This document shows positions 29,272 through 37,430 of a DNA stretch of 40,017 nucleotides, piece after piece (the first letter of the stretch is position 1; each line of letters starts with the position of its first letter). The notes beneath the pieces are model-generated. The model saw only the letters and a list, made by a program, of their open reading frames with translations. It did not search any database and had not been told where the DNA came from. The stretch covers positions 1-40,017 of the forward strand of contig SMWE01000068.1 in NCBI GenBank assembly GCA_004357475.1, given 5' to 3'. Source of the stretch: Gammaproteobacteria bacterium. GTDB taxonomy: Bacteria; Pseudomonadota; Gammaproteobacteria; Steroidobacterales; Woeseiaceae. The position numbers and the translations under genes are program-made.

Positions 29272-29297
29272 CGCAGGAGCCCGGCCCACCGGGCGAT
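29272..29297 (+). repeat. REP-like element, variant copy
   Basis: CGCAGGAGCCCGGCCCACCGGGCGAT has the same frame as the 27759-27884 units (CGCAGGAG, CCCA loop, GCGA end), but the stem is GCCCGG/CCGGGC instead of GCTCGC/GCGAGC. The paired changes keep the hairpin. It lies in the gap between the ppiA-like gene and the tRNA promoter. Confidence 0.65.
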
Positions 29298-29340
29298 CCA
29301 GGCCGATCACCTCGCGGGCACGGACACCGATAGTTGTAAA

Positions 29341-29369
29341 TTGACTGCCCCCGGGGGCGGTCGTATCAT
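29341..29369 (+). promoter_or_regulatory. Promoter of the tRNA cluster, with GC-rich discriminator
   Basis: TTGACT (29341-29346), exactly 17 bases, TATCAT (29364-29369), then CGTGCCCCCGCC. The strongly GC-rich bases after the -10 are typical of stable-RNA promoters under stringent (ppGpp/DksA) control. Transcription should start near 29376, about 60 bases before tRNA-Pro. Confidence 0.6.
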
Positions 29370-29435
29370 CGTGCCCCCGCCAGGCCCGGCCTCGGCGGTG
29401 CGGAGACTGGACGTTACAATGTAGCGACCTGGCAT

Positions 29436-29512
29436 CGGGGCATGGCGCAGTCTGGTAGCGCATCTGCTTTGGGAGCAGAGGGTCGGGAGTTCGAATCTCT
29501 CTGCCCCGACCA
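29436..29512 (+). tRNA. tRNA-Pro(TGG)
   Basis: 77 bases. The acceptor CGGGGCA pairs with TGCCCCG and the 3' CCA is encoded. The anticodon loop CTTTGGGA carries TGG, which reads CCA/CCN proline codons. The T-loop is GTTCGAATC. It is the first gene of the cluster. Confidence 0.95.
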
Positions 29513-29550
29513 ATCGTTTTTTTGTCGGGAGAGTCAATGACCCATTGAGA

Positions 29551-29627
29551 GCGCCCGTAGCTCAACTGGATAGAGCACTGGCCTTCTAAGCCAGTTGTTG
29601 CAGGTTCGAGTCCTGCCGGGCGCGCCA
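29551..29627 (+). tRNA. tRNA-Arg(TCT)
   Basis: 77 bases, acceptor GCGCCCG/CGGGCGC with an encoded CCA. The loop CTTCTAA has anticodon TCT, reading AGA/AGG. The D-arm GCTCAACTGGATAGAGC and T-loop GTTCGAGTC are normal. Confidence 0.95.
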
Positions 29628-29681
29628 CACTCGGTAAAAGTATATACGGGCTTTGGAATAACAGTAAGATTCGAATATTGT

Positions 29682-29758
29682 GGTGGGCGTAGCTCAGTTG
29701 GTAGAGCCCCGGGTTGTGATCCCGGTCGTCGTGGGTTCGAGTCCCATCGTCCACCCCA
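29682..29758 (+). tRNA. tRNA-His(GTG)
   Basis: 77 bases counting the extra 5' G(-1) that tRNA-His carries opposite C73. The acceptor GTGGGCG pairs with CGTCCAC, and CCA is encoded. The anticodon loop TTGTGAT carries GTG. The D-arm GCTCAGTTGGTAGAGC is intact, in contrast to the copy that follows 16 bases later. Confidence 0.95.
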
Positions 29759-29774
29759 TTTCAGAATAGAAATA

Positions 29775-29863
29775 GGTGGGCGTAGCGGGGCCGCGAAGCG
29801 GCAAGGTAGAGCCCCGGGTTGTGATCCCGGTCGTCGTGGGTTCGAGTCCCATCGTCCACCGCA
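29775..29863 (+). pseudogene. Decayed second tRNA-His copy with a hairpin replacing part of the D-arm
   Basis: From GGTAGAGCCCCGGG to CATCGTCCACC it is identical to the intact tRNA-His upstream. In the D-arm TCAGTT is replaced by 18 bases, GGGGCCGCGAAGCGGCAA, whose CCGC-GAA-GCGG core folds on itself; the D-stem GCTC/GAGC is therefore lost. The 3' end reads C-GCA instead of C-CCA. I regard it as a non-functional duplicate, although a processed transcript cannot be ruled out. Confidence 0.8.
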
Positions 29864-29885
29864 ATTCGCCCTGGCGGGCGAATTG
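29862..29885. repeat. AATTCGC-type palindrome after the tRNA-His copy
   Basis: CAATTCGCC-CTGGCG-GGCGAATTG, 9 bp arms. Similar palindromes lie at 38288-38308 and 38527-38542, so this is a small repeat family rather than a lone hairpin. It has no T-run. Confidence 0.6.
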
Positions 29886-29904
29886 AAACGCAAATGGTTG
29901 GTGC

Positions 29905-30056
29905 GAATTGATCTTTAGTGCGACAGTATTATTGGCACGATGACCAGCCACGATGTATATCGAAGGCGAATGGCCGGCGCGAATTGATGTTTAGTAATAT
30001 ATTCGAAGAACAAGATAGCTTGGAACCACGAATAGCGGATCACTAAAGATCAATTC
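29905..30056. repeat. Element bounded by a perfect 16 bp inverted repeat, with a third internal copy
   Basis: GAATTGATCTTTAGTG at 29905-29920 and its exact reverse complement at 30041-30056 enclose about 120 bases. A one-mismatch direct copy, GAATTGATGTTTAGT, lies at 29981-29995. No ORF is supported inside. It fills most of the 234-base gap before tRNA-Lys. It may be a tiny non-autonomous element or a structured RNA. Confidence 0.5.
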
Positions 30057-30097
30057 TCACCTGTCAACAAAGTTATGCTGATCAACGCGGGAGAATT

Positions 30098-30174
30098 GGG
30101 GAGCTAGCTCAATTTGGCAGAGCAAGCGGCTCTTAACCGCTAGGTTCAGGGTTCGAGTCCCTGGCTCCCCACCA
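30098..30174 (+). tRNA. tRNA-Lys(CTT)
   Basis: 77 bases, acceptor GGGGAGC/GCTCCCC, A73 and encoded CCA. Stem AGCGG/CCGCT closes the loop CTCTTAA, giving anticodon CTT for AAG. The D-arm GCTCAATTTGGCAGAGC is regular. Many related bacteria rely on Lys(TTT) only, so this is the extra isoacceptor. Confidence 0.9.
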
Positions 30175-30411
30175 TTCCTGTAATCACACTGCGGATGCGG
30201 TGCCGGCGTTCGTCCTTTCGTCGAAAATTCTTACAGAGTCACGCACGCGAATGCAATTTTGCGGCGGTATTGCCGGCTTATGGCTGCCATCGGGCGCTCA
30301 GCCGAATCGATAGTGTGAATGGCGTCTCAGTTTTCACGCCAGAGGTGTCGATTACTTTAACGATCGTAGAAGTTCTATTTTTAAGTGACTGATATAAAAG
30401 CATAAAAAAAA

Positions 30412-30427
30412 TGGCATGGTATTTGCT
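30412..30427 (+). promoter_or_regulatory. Possible sigma54 (RpoN) -24/-12 element before the pagP-like gene
   Basis: TGGCATG-GTAT-TTGCT matches the consensus TGGCACG-N4-TTGCW with one mismatch, and the spacing is exact. The predicted start would fall almost at the ATG at 30439, implying a nearly leaderless mRNA, which weakens the call. No enhancer-binding site was identified in the rest of the 264-base gap from tRNA-Lys. Confidence 0.35.
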
Positions 30428-30438
30428 TGATACTTGCC

Positions 30439-30978
30439 ATGACTACTTATATTCGCAATCTCATCTGTATCCCGGCAATCGTGCTATGTGCATCTGCGGG
30501 CACGGCAGCGGCAGGGCAACTCGATCTGATCGTCAACGGGCGTTCGCACCACGTCAATTCGGACTACGACTGGAACGAGAACCACTATGGCCTCGGACTC
30601 GAGTACCAGTTGGACAGCTCCTCGCGCTGGCTCTGGTCAGTCAACGGCAACGCGTTTCTGGATAGCCAGAACAACATGTCATACATGGCCGGCGGCGGCC
30701 TGAAGAGACGACTGTTCCAGTCGGAGCACGGGGCCGGTTTCTACCTGGATGCGGGGCTGATCGCGTTCATTATGGCGCGCGCCGACATCTATGACTATCT
30801 GCCGTTTCCGGGCATTCTGCCGGCGGTGTCCTTTGGCACCAGACGCGTCGGCGTGAATCTGACTTATCTGCCGAAAGCCGCGGTGCGCGACTTTGCGCAA
30901 GCCAAGGTCGTGGATCCGGACATCGGCGGTGTATTCTTTTTGCAATTCAAATTCCGCCTGCGAAAACTGTCCCGATAG
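30439..30978 (+). CDS. PagP-like outer-membrane protein (possible lipid A palmitoyltransferase)
   Basis: A signal peptide (MTTYIRNLICIPAIVLCASAGTAAAG) precedes about 155 residues with alternating beta-barrel character, ending in aromatic/basic KFRLRKLSR. The stretch DYLPFPGILPAVSFGTRRVGVNLTYLPK resembles E. coli PagP [28 protein letters not shown], and GGVFFLQFKFRL resembles NVYFAWMRFQF. The PagP catalytic residues appear to have counterparts: Asp-Ser in FLDSQN (E. coli KDSW) and a His in GRSHHVN (E. coli TWHARF). PagP moves palmitate from phospholipid to lipid A, giving resistance to cationic peptides. The alignment is by eye over a divergent family. The ATG at 30439 is preferred to the track TTG four codons upstream. 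lpxH, a lipid A gene, lies 1.8 kb away. A sigma54-like element precedes it. Confidence 0.55.
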   Translation: MTTYIRNLICIPAIVLCASAGTAAAGQLDLIVNGRSHHVNSDYDWNENHYGLGLEYQLDSSSRWLWSVNGNAFLDSQNNMSYMAGGGLKRRLFQSEHGAGFYLDAGLIAFIMARADIYDYLPFPGILPAVSFGTRRVGVNLTYLPKAAVRDFAQAKVVDPDIGGVFFLQFKFRLRKLSR

Positions 30979-31104
30979 ATCTGCCTCCAAACATGGCTGT
31001 GTGAGGCGCCCGGGTATTCCGGAAACTCTTGATCGTCAGGTTCGGGATCCGATTCCCAGAGCGGCACTACTTATGCTTAGCGGGTCATTCCTGGAAATTC
31101 GCGA

Positions 31105-31132
31105 TTGGTGCCCAATTATTTCGCGTTATACT
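31105..31132 (+). promoter_or_regulatory. Promoter of tRNA-Leu (and possibly tig)
   Basis: TTGGTG (31105-31110), 16 bases, TATACT (31127-31132), then GC-rich ACGCGGCTG. It lies in the 187-base gap after the pagP-like gene; nothing else is seen there. Start near 31139, 27 bases before the tRNA. Confidence 0.5.
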
Positions 31133-31165
31133 ACGCGGCTGAACTAGGGAGCAGCGGGCTCACAC

Positions 31166-31250
31166 GCGAAAGTGGCGGAATTGGCAGACGCGCTGGGTTT
31201 AGGACCCAGTGGGGCAACCCGTGAGAGTTCGAGTCTCTCCTTTCGCACCA
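31166..31250 (+). tRNA. tRNA-Leu(TAG)
   Basis: 85 bases with the long variable arm of class II tRNAs (TGGGGCAACCCGT). Acceptor GCGAAAG/CTTTCGC, encoded ACCA end. Stem CTGGG/CCCAG closes TTTAGGA, anticodon TAG, which reads CUN. It sits directly upstream of tig, as in other gammaproteobacteria as I recall. Confidence 0.95.
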
Positions 31251-31350
31251 GGCCCCCTGGTCAACGCAACTCATTGATAATTAACGATTATATTGATCTT
31301 CTCCGATCGGGCTTGTGGTCGCAACCGGTCACGAATAAAGGGTTTGGAAG

Positions 31351-32640
31351 ATGATGGTCACGGTCGAATCGACGGGAACGCTGGAGCGCCGCATGCGCGT
31401 CGAGTTGCCTGCCGAGCGCATCGAAAAAGAAATCGAGTCGCGACTGAAGTCAGTCGGCAAGACTGCCAAAATCAAAGGCTTCCGGCCTGGCAAGATACCG
31501 GCCAAGGTCGTGCGTCAGCGCTACGGAACCCAGGTACGTCAGGAAGTGCTCACGGACCTGATGGGGCAAAGCTATCGCGACGCCGTTGCACAGGAAAACC
31601 TGAATCCTGCCGCGCAGCCAAAAATCGAACCCGAACGCTCGGGCAAAGGTGACGGCTTCGCATTCGTGGCAACATTCGAGGTGATGCCGGAGGTCACCTT
31701 GAAAGGCGTGGACAAGATAGAAGTCACGAAACCCGAAATAGATATCACTGATGAAGATTGCGCTGACATGCTCGAGAATCTTCGCAAACAGAAAGCGACC
31801 TGGAAAACGGTCGAACGCGAGGCCAGGGAGGGCGATCGTGTGGTGGTTGATTTCGACGGGCGGCTGCAGGGCGAGTCGATCGAGGGCGGCACCGGGAGCG
31901 AGGTGCCGGTGGTGCTCGGGCAGGGTCAGATGCTGCCGGATTTCGAGAAAGGCTTGACTGGCGTCCAGGCGGATGAGGAAAAGTCCTTCAAGGTCAAATT
32001 CCCGAAGGACTATCACGTTGGGGAGTTGGCCAACAGGAAAGTTGATTTCACGGTTCAGGTACATCGCGTCGAGGCAGAAGAATTGCCGCCGCTGGATGAC
32101 AGCCTGGCGGAAGTCTACGGTGTGAAAGAAGGTGGGCTGGACAAGTTGCGCGCGGACATCGTCGAGAATATGGAACGCGAAGCCGAGCAGAAGATTCGCA
32201 GCGATATTCGGGAACAGGTGATGAGCGGACTGCTTGCAGCTAACCCCATCGAGGTGCCGAACTCGTTGATTCACCAGGAGGCGCATTCGATGCAGCACGA
32301 GGCCATGCGGCAGCTCGGTATCGGGGATCACGAGCAGGCGCCACCGCTCGATGAATTTACAGAAGGCGCGGAAAAGCGCGTTCGGCTCAGCCTGTTGATC
32401 CAGCAACTGGTTGCTGACAACAATATCGCCCTCGATGCGGGCCGTTTGCGCGAGCGCGTTGAGCAAATCTGCGCCGGCTATGAGGACTCCGGGGCAATGG
32501 TCAGGAATTACCTGGCGAACCCGCAGGTTATGTCGCGAATCGAGCCGATGGTCATGGAAGAACAGGCCGTGGAATGGATTATCGAACATGGCGTCGAGAC
32601 GAAAAACAAGATCACCTTCAAGGAATATATGAAACCTTGA
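31351..32640 (+). CDS. tig: Trigger factor, ribosome-bound chaperone
   Basis: It binds ribosomal protein L23 at the exit tunnel and shields nascent chains. The ribosome-binding signature GFRPGKIP lies near residue 45. The FKBP-type isomerase domain spans about 150-245 ([31 protein letters not shown]), and the rest is the helical C-terminal chaperone body. At 429 aa it matches E. coli (432). Two ATGs are adjacent; AAAGGG lies eight bases before the first. It starts the tig-clpP-clpX-lon group that covers folding and degradation. Confidence 0.97.
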   Translation: MMVTVESTGTLERRMRVELPAERIEKEIESRLKSVGKTAKIKGFRPGKIPAKVVRQRYGTQVRQEVLTDLMGQSYRDAVAQENLNPAAQPKIEPERSGKGDGFAFVATFEVMPEVTLKGVDKIEVTKPEIDITDEDCADMLENLRKQKATWKTVEREAREGDRVVVDFDGRLQGESIEGGTGSEVPVVLGQGQMLPDFEKGLTGVQADEEKSFKVKFPKDYHVGELANRKVDFTVQVHRVEAEELPPLDDSLAEVYGVKEGGLDKLRADIVENMEREAEQKIRSDIREQVMSGLLAANPIEVPNSLIHQEAHSMQHEAMRQLGIGDHEQAPPLDEFTEGAEKRVRLSLLIQQLVADNNIALDAGRLRERVEQICAGYEDSGAMVRNYLANPQVMSRIEPMVMEEQAVEWIIEHGVETKNKITFKEYMKP

Positions 32641-32689
32641 TCGTATGATTGGCTTTGCAGAGCCACAACGAACGACAACAGGAAGACTT

Positions 32690-33322
32690 ATGAGCGCACA
32701 AGCATTGAACCTGGTCCCGATGGTGGTCGAACAGACGGCGCGCGGAGAACGTGCCTACGACATTTATTCGCGATTATTGAAGGAACGGCTGATTTTTATC
32801 GTCGGCCCGGTCGAGGATCAGATGGGCAACCTGATTGTCGCGCAGCTGCTTTATCTCGAATCCGAGAATCCGGACAAGGATATCCAGTTGTACATCAACT
32901 CTCCGGGCGGTTCGGTGACCTCGGGTCTCGCCGTCTACGATACGATGCAGTTTATCAATTGTGATGTCAGCACGATCTGCATCGGCCAGGCCGCCAGCAT
33001 GGGCGCCTTGCTGCTTTGTGGCGGCGCCAAGGGCAAGCGCTACGCGCTGCCGCATTCACGAATGATGCTGCATCAGCCCAGCGCCGGATATTCCGGGCAG
33101 GCGACGGACATCGACATTCACGCGAAGGAGGTGCTGGAGCTGAAACGGCGCCTGAATGAAATTATGTCCTTCCATACGGGTCAAACATTTGAGCGGATCC
33201 AGCAAGACCTGGAGCGGGACAATTTCATGGGCAGCGAGGAAGCCATGAAATATGGCCTGATTGATACGATGCTCGAAAGGCGCACGCAAATAGCCATCGA
33301 TAAAAAGAGTGATTCTGATTGA
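32690..33322 (+). CDS. clpP: ATP-dependent Clp protease proteolytic subunit
   Basis: A serine protease that forms a double heptamer and degrades proteins fed by ClpX or ClpA. The triad is Ser103 (GQAASMGA), His128 (MMLHQP) and Asp177 (LERDNF), with the same spacings as E. coli ClpP. The start at 32690 ([15 protein letters not shown]) has AGGAAG five bases upstream; the track start 15 codons earlier is too early. It has 210 aa. The short N-terminal propeptide is likely removed. It is followed by clpX after a 125-base gap that has its own promoter. Confidence 0.97.
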   Translation: MSAQALNLVPMVVEQTARGERAYDIYSRLLKERLIFIVGPVEDQMGNLIVAQLLYLESENPDKDIQLYINSPGGSVTSGLAVYDTMQFINCDVSTICIGQAASMGALLLCGGAKGKRYALPHSRMMLHQPSAGYSGQATDIDIHAKEVLELKRRLNEIMSFHTGQTFERIQQDLERDNFMGSEEAMKYGLIDTMLERRTQIAIDKKSDSD

Positions 33323-33368
33323 AATCAGTTGCTTAAGGAAGCAATCTGCGCTTATGAGACTTGGCGCT

Positions 33369-33397
33369 TTGCACCCTCCAGGGCCGCGTGTTATATA
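33369..33397 (+). promoter_or_regulatory. Sigma70-type promoter for clpX
   Basis: TTGCAC (33369-33374), 17-base spacer, TATATA (33392-33397) in the clpP-clpX gap. Predicted start near 33404. This would let clpX be made independently of clpP. Confidence 0.5.
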
Positions 33398-33447
33398 AAC
33401 AGACAGTCGTAACAGACTGATTTTTGGTCGATCGAGGCAGATGACGT

Positions 33448-34761
33448 ATGAGCGATGATTCCCGCGGCAAGAACGAGGACGGCAAGCTCCTCTATTGCTC
33501 GTTTTGCGGCAAGAGCCAGCACGAAGTTCGCAAGCTGATCGCGGGACCTTCGGTATTCATTTGTGACGAATGCGTAGAGCTCTGTAACGACATCATCCGC
33601 GAAGAACTCGAGGATGCCGGTGAGCCTGGCCAGGACGCGCTGCCGAAGCCCCAGGAAATCAACGCGGTGCTCGACGAGTACGTGATCGGCCAGCAGCAGG
33701 CCAAGAAAGTACTGTCGGTTGCCGTCTACAACCATTACAAGCGTCTTGAGGATCGCGCCGGCGATCGCAATAAAGACGACATCGAACTTTCGAAAAGCAA
33801 CATACTCCTGATCGGCCCGACCGGTTGCGGCAAGACGCTGCTCGCCGAGACCCTGGCCAGGTTGCTGAATGTTCCGTTTACGATCGCGGATGCGACGACG
33901 CTGACCGAGGCAGGATACGTCGGCGAGGATGTCGAGAACATCATCCAGAAGCTGCTGCAGAAGTGCGATTATGATGTCGAGAAGGCGCAGACCGGCATCG
34001 TCTACATCGACGAGATCGACAAGATCTCCCGCAAATCGGACAACCCGTCAATTACACGTGACGTCTCTGGCGAGGGTGTCCAGCAGGCACTGCTGAAACT
34101 GATCGAAGGCACGATCGCCTCAGTGCCGCCGCAGGGCGGCAGGAAGCATCCGCAGCAGGAGTTCCTGCAGGTTGATACCAGCAATATTCTTTTTGTTTGC
34201 GGCGGCGCATTTGCCGGCCTCGAAAAAATCATTCTGGACCGCTCTTCGAAGAGCGGCATCGGTTTCATGGCCGATGTAAAGACTGGCGAACAGGAGCAAA
34301 GCATCGGCGAGCTTCTGCATGAGGTTGAGCCGCAGGATCTGATTCGCTACGGGCTGATACCCGAATTCGTTGGCCGCTTGCCGGTGGTGGCGACGCTCGA
34401 AGAACTGGACGAGGATGCGCTGGTTAAAATCCTGATCGAGCCGAAGAATGCGCTGACCAAGCAGTATCGGAAACTCTTTGATATGGAAGGCGTGGAGCTC
34501 GAGTTCCGCGACGACGCATTACGCGCGGTCGCGAAACGGGCGATGAAGCGCAAGACCGGCGCCAGGGGCCTGCGGACGATTCTCGAAAGCGTCCTTCTGG
34601 ACACGATGTACGATCTTCCGTCATCGACCAGCGCCAAGAAAGTCGTTTTGGATGAAGCGGTTGTGGTTGGGGAGACCCAACCGTACGTTATCCATGAATC
34701 TGAGGAGCCGGCGACGGTCGACATCGCGCCGCGGCGGCGTTTGACAGGTTCTGATCGATAA
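33448..34761 (+). CDS. clpX: ATP-dependent Clp protease ATP-binding subunit ClpX
   Basis: A hexameric AAA+ unfoldase that delivers tagged substrates to ClpP. The N-terminal zinc-binding domain has Cys17, Cys20, Cys39 and Cys42 ([17 protein letters not shown]). The Walker A motif is GPTGCGKT, followed by the pore-loop region GYVGEDVE and Walker [10 protein letters not shown]. The ClpP-docking IGF loop is intact ([12 protein letters not shown]). Sensor 2 lies in [12 protein letters not shown]. At 437 aa it is slightly longer than E. coli (424), the extra being C-terminal. A REPIN-like repeat begins five bases after its stop. Confidence 0.97.
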   Translation: MSDDSRGKNEDGKLLYCSFCGKSQHEVRKLIAGPSVFICDECVELCNDIIREELEDAGEPGQDALPKPQEINAVLDEYVIGQQQAKKVLSVAVYNHYKRLEDRAGDRNKDDIELSKSNILLIGPTGCGKTLLAETLARLLNVPFTIADATTLTEAGYVGEDVENIIQKLLQKCDYDVEKAQTGIVYIDEIDKISRKSDNPSITRDVSGEGVQQALLKLIEGTIASVPPQGGRKHPQQEFLQVDTSNILFVCGGAFAGLEKIILDRSSKSGIGFMADVKTGEQEQSIGELLHEVEPQDLIRYGLIPEFVGRLPVVATLEELDEDALVKILIEPKNALTKQYRKLFDMEGVELEFRDDALRAVAKRAMKRKTGARGLRTILESVLLDTMYDLPSSTSAKKVVLDEAVVVGETQPYVIHESEEPATVDIAPRRRLTGSDR

Positions 34762-34765
34762 ATGA

Positions 34766-34834
34766 GGGGTCAGAGCCCTGTTCTCAATTGCGATCTGAAG
34801 TTGGCAGTTGCAGTCAGGAACAGGGCTCTGACCG
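34766..34834. repeat. REPIN-like paired inverted repeat, GGGGTCAGAGCCC family, copy 2
   Basis: The left arm GGGGTCAGAGCCCTGTTC (34766-34783) is answered by an inverted arm at 34816-34834, with about 32 different bases between. The arms match copy 1 at 377-442 while the middles do not. It sits between clpX and lon and could hold a clpX terminator. The remaining 90 bases before lon show no convincing promoter or heat-shock box. Confidence 0.7.
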
Positions 34835-34925
34835 CTTGATTTACCGCGCTTGATATCGGCCGAATCGGACGCATGTCCTAGGCCTTACAAGCAACTACCC
34901 GGCAACACGTGCGAGGGCTGAACCT

Positions 34926-36677
34926 GTGTCTGAAGACGATCTCAGAGTTGATAGTGATGTAAGCGAAGATGTGGATGACGTGAGCGGCGTGCCTGTACTG
35001 CCGCTGCGCGATGTTGTCGTGTATCCGCACATGGTGATTCCGCTGTTTGTCGGGCGTGAAAGATCGATCGTTGCACTCGACCGTGCAATGAATGCCGACA
35101 AGAAGATACTTTTGATCGCACAGCAGAGGGCGGATCTCGACGATCCCCAGCCCGAGGACCTGTACCAGGTCGGCACGCTGGCCACGGTATTGCAATTACT
35201 CAAGTTGCCGGATGGCACCGTCAAAGTTCTGGTCGAAGGCGGCGAACGCGCCACGGTTGACAAAATCATGGTCGGCGATCATTTCTCGGCCGAAATTACG
35301 ATCCTGACCGAGGAGACGCCGGACAACGAACGCGAGATCAACGTGCTGGTGCGCTCAGTCATTGCGCAATTCGAACAGTACGTAAAAATAAACAAGAAAG
35401 TCCCGCCCGAGATCCTGACTTCGTTGTCCGGTATCGACGAGGCCGGCAGACTCGCCGATACCGTTGCCGCACACATGACGCTGAAACTGGCGGAGAAACA
35501 GCGAATCCTCGAGCTTTGCGACATCAAGGTACGTCTCGAGCAGATCCTCGGCATCATCGAGGGTGAGATCGATATGCTGCAGATCGAAAAGCGTATTCGT
35601 GGCCGGGTCAAGCAACAGATGGAGAAGAGCCAGCGCGAGTACTACCTGAATGAGCAGATGAAGGCCATTCAGAAAGAGCTTGGCGAGCTGGAAGACGCGC
35701 CGAACGAACTTGCCGACCTGGAGACCAAGATCGGGAAAGCCGGCATGACCAAGGAGGCCAGGGAAAAGGCCACCTCGGAGCTGAACAAACTCAAACTCAT
35801 GTCACCGATGTCGGCGGAGGCGACCGTGGTCCGCAACTACATCGACTGGTTGCTGAAAGCACCGTGGAAGAAACGCAGCAAAGTACTGCGGGACCTCAAT
35901 CGTGCCGAGGAGGTACTTGAGGAAGATCACTACGGGCTGGAGAAGGTCAAGGAACGCATCATCGAGTACCTCGCCGTACAGCAGCGTGTGAAGCGCGTCA
36001 AGGGACCGATCCTGTGTCTGGTCGGACCGCCGGGCGTTGGCAAGACTTCGCTCGGTCAGAGCATCGCGCGCGCGACCAACCGGAAATTCGTGCGCATGTC
36101 GCTGGGCGGCGTGCGAGACGAGGCCGAAATCCGTGGTCACCGTCGCACCTACATTGGATCGATGCCTGGCAAGATCATCCAGAACCTTGCCAAGACGGCC
36201 GTGAGGAACCCGCTGTTCCTGCTTGATGAGGTTGACAAGATGGCCATGGATTTCCGTGGTGATCCGTCGTCGGCGCTGCTCGAGGTACTGGATCCCGAGC
36301 AGAACTCCACGTTCAACGATCACTACCTCGAGGTCGATTTCGATCTCTCGGATGTCATGTTCGTGTGCACGGCGAACAGCCTGAATATTCCGCCGCCGTT
36401 GCTCGATCGAATGGAAGTGATCCGCCTCCCGGGTTACACCGAAGACGAGAAGCTGCACATCGCAATCCGCTACCTGATTCCGAAGCAGTTGAAAGAACAC
36501 GGGCTCAAAGAATCAGAATTGTTGATTACCAGGCCGGCGGTGCTCGACATCATTCAGCACTACACGCGTGAGGCGGGCGTGCGTAACCTGGAACGCGAAA
36601 TTTCGAAGCTCTGCCGCAAGGTGGTCAAGACACTGTTGTTGAAAGCCAGGGATTCGGTTATCCGGATAAAACCGTAA
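34926..36677 (+). CDS. lon: Lon protease, N-terminal substrate-binding and AAA+ ATPase part (ends at in-frame TAA)
   Basis: The ORF begins GTGTCTGAAGAC with the LON substrate-binding domain ([24 protein letters not shown]), runs through the coiled region ([17 protein letters not shown]) into the AAA+ module with Walker [36 protein letters not shown] and Walker [10 protein letters not shown], and stops at 583 residues after RDSVIRIKP. Lon is normally one chain of about 780-820. The frame continues after the TAA into the protease domain (36681-37373). The gap aligns with E. coli IEINGDNLHDYLGV, so only one codon is affected. Either Lon is broken, or it works as two chains, or the base is an assembly error. 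It would retain ATPase but no peptidase on its own. Confidence 0.93.
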   Translation: MSEDDLRVDSDVSEDVDDVSGVPVLPLRDVVVYPHMVIPLFVGRERSIVALDRAMNADKKILLIAQQRADLDDPQPEDLYQVGTLATVLQLLKLPDGTVKVLVEGGERATVDKIMVGDHFSAEITILTEETPDNEREINVLVRSVIAQFEQYVKINKKVPPEILTSLSGIDEAGRLADTVAAHMTLKLAEKQRILELCDIKVRLEQILGIIEGEIDMLQIEKRIRGRVKQQMEKSQREYYLNEQMKAIQKELGELEDAPNELADLETKIGKAGMTKEAREKATSELNKLKLMSPMSAEATVVRNYIDWLLKAPWKKRSKVLRDLNRAEEVLEEDHYGLEKVKERIIEYLAVQQRVKRVKGPILCLVGPPGVGKTSLGQSIARATNRKFVRMSLGGVRDEAEIRGHRRTYIGSMPGKIIQNLAKTAVRNPLFLLDEVDKMAMDFRGDPSSALLEVLDPEQNSTFNDHYLEVDFDLSDVMFVCTANSLNIPPPLLDRMEVIRLPGYTEDEKLHIAIRYLIPKQLKEHGLKESELLITRPAVLDIIQHYTREAGVRNLEREISKLCRKVVKTLLLKARDSVIRIKP

Positions 36678-36680
36678 AGC

Positions 36681-37373
36681 TTGCAGAAGTACCTTGGCGT
36701 GCGCCGTTTCCGTTACGGCAAGGCAGAGGACAATAATCAGGTCGGCCAGGTCACCGGCCTGGCCTGGACAGAGGTCGGTGGAGAGCTGCTGACGATCGAG
36801 ACAGCCGTCGTTCCGGGCAAAGGCAAGCTTACCCATACCGGCCAGCTGGGCGATGTGATGACCGAATCCATCCAGGCTGCGATGACCGTTGTCAGGAGCC
36901 GGGCGAGTGTCCTGGGCCTCGCAGAGGATTTCCATCAGAAGGTCGATGTGCACGTCCACGTACCCGAAGGGGCTACGCCAAAGGACGGTCCGAGTGCGGG
37001 AGTTGGCATGTGTACTGCCCTCGTGTCGGCATTGACCGACATCCCCGTGAAGAGTGACGTGGCGATGACCGGAGAGATCACTTTGAGGGGTGAAATATTG
37101 CCCATCGGCGGTCTCAAAGAGAAGTTGCTTGCAGCCCACAGGGGCGGCATTGAGACCGTATTGATACCGTATGAAAACGAAAAGGACCTTGTTGAAATAC
37201 CGAAGAACATCAAAGACAAACTGAATATTGTTCCGGTGAAATGGATCGATCAGGTGCTGGAGCTTGCTTTACAACACATGCCGGTTCCGGCGTCCAAATC
37301 CAAGGGTAAAAAAGACGAGTCTCTGGAGCGTTCCAAAGGGCAAAAATCGACCGATATTGTCCGCCCTCATTAA
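36681..37373 (+). CDS. lon: Lon protease, C-terminal proteolytic domain (separate ORF in the same frame)
   Basis: This frame carries the whole S16 protease domain: [44 protein letters not shown] and [19 protein letters not shown]. The catalytic dyad is Ser105 (GPSAG) and Lys146 (GGLKEK), equivalent to E. coli Ser679 and Lys722. The only start near the domain edge is a TTG two codons after the upstream TAA, with no ribosome site, so any translation would need re-initiation at the stop. At 230 aa it includes a Lys/Ser-rich tail. The coding sequence shows no other decay, which suggests the stop is recent, tolerated or not real. hupB follows. Confidence 0.88.
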   Translation: MQKYLGVRRFRYGKAEDNNQVGQVTGLAWTEVGGELLTIETAVVPGKGKLTHTGQLGDVMTESIQAAMTVVRSRASVLGLAEDFHQKVDVHVHVPEGATPKDGPSAGVGMCTALVSALTDIPVKSDVAMTGEITLRGEILPIGGLKEKLLAAHRGGIETVLIPYENEKDLVEIPKNIKDKLNIVPVKWIDQVLELALQHMPVPASKSKGKKDESLERSKGQKSTDIVRPH

Positions 37374-37401
37374 TTTCTGAAACCGCTAAAACACTGGGTT
37401 G

Positions 37402-37430
37402 TTGACGGTGTTTTGGGCGCTTGGTATAAG
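37402..37430 (+). promoter_or_regulatory. Strong sigma70-type promoter for hupB, with long structured leader
   Basis: TTGACG (37402-37407), 17 bases, TATAAG (37425-37430). The start near 37437 leaves about 175 untranslated bases. Two hairpins lie in that leader: GTCAGGCT/AGCCTGAC (37446-37469) and AGCGTTC/GAACGTT (about 37518-37540). No gene is seen in the rest of the 239-base lon-hupB gap. Confidence 0.6.

Noticed and set aside
29219-29951. ORFs across the tRNA cluster (29534-29893, 29595-29918, 29694-29951, 29307-29537) and the upstream extension of the cyclophilin ORF to 29754
   Set aside because: They are translations of tRNA genes or their antisense (GLEPTTTGI, WDSNPRRPGSQ), well-known spurious proteins.
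31172-31354. 60-residue ORF beginning MAELADALGLG
   Set aside because: It lies over tRNA-Leu(TAG); this peptide is a typical artefact of leucine tRNA genes.
34836-34925. Heat-shock (sigma32) promoter before lon
   Set aside because: CTTGAT occurs, but no CCCCAT-like -10 is found at suitable spacing.
36681-37373. Second lon ORF as an independent Lon-like protease gene
   Set aside because: It is in frame with, and three bases from, the first ORF and lacks any domain before the S16 core, so it is the other half of the same gene.
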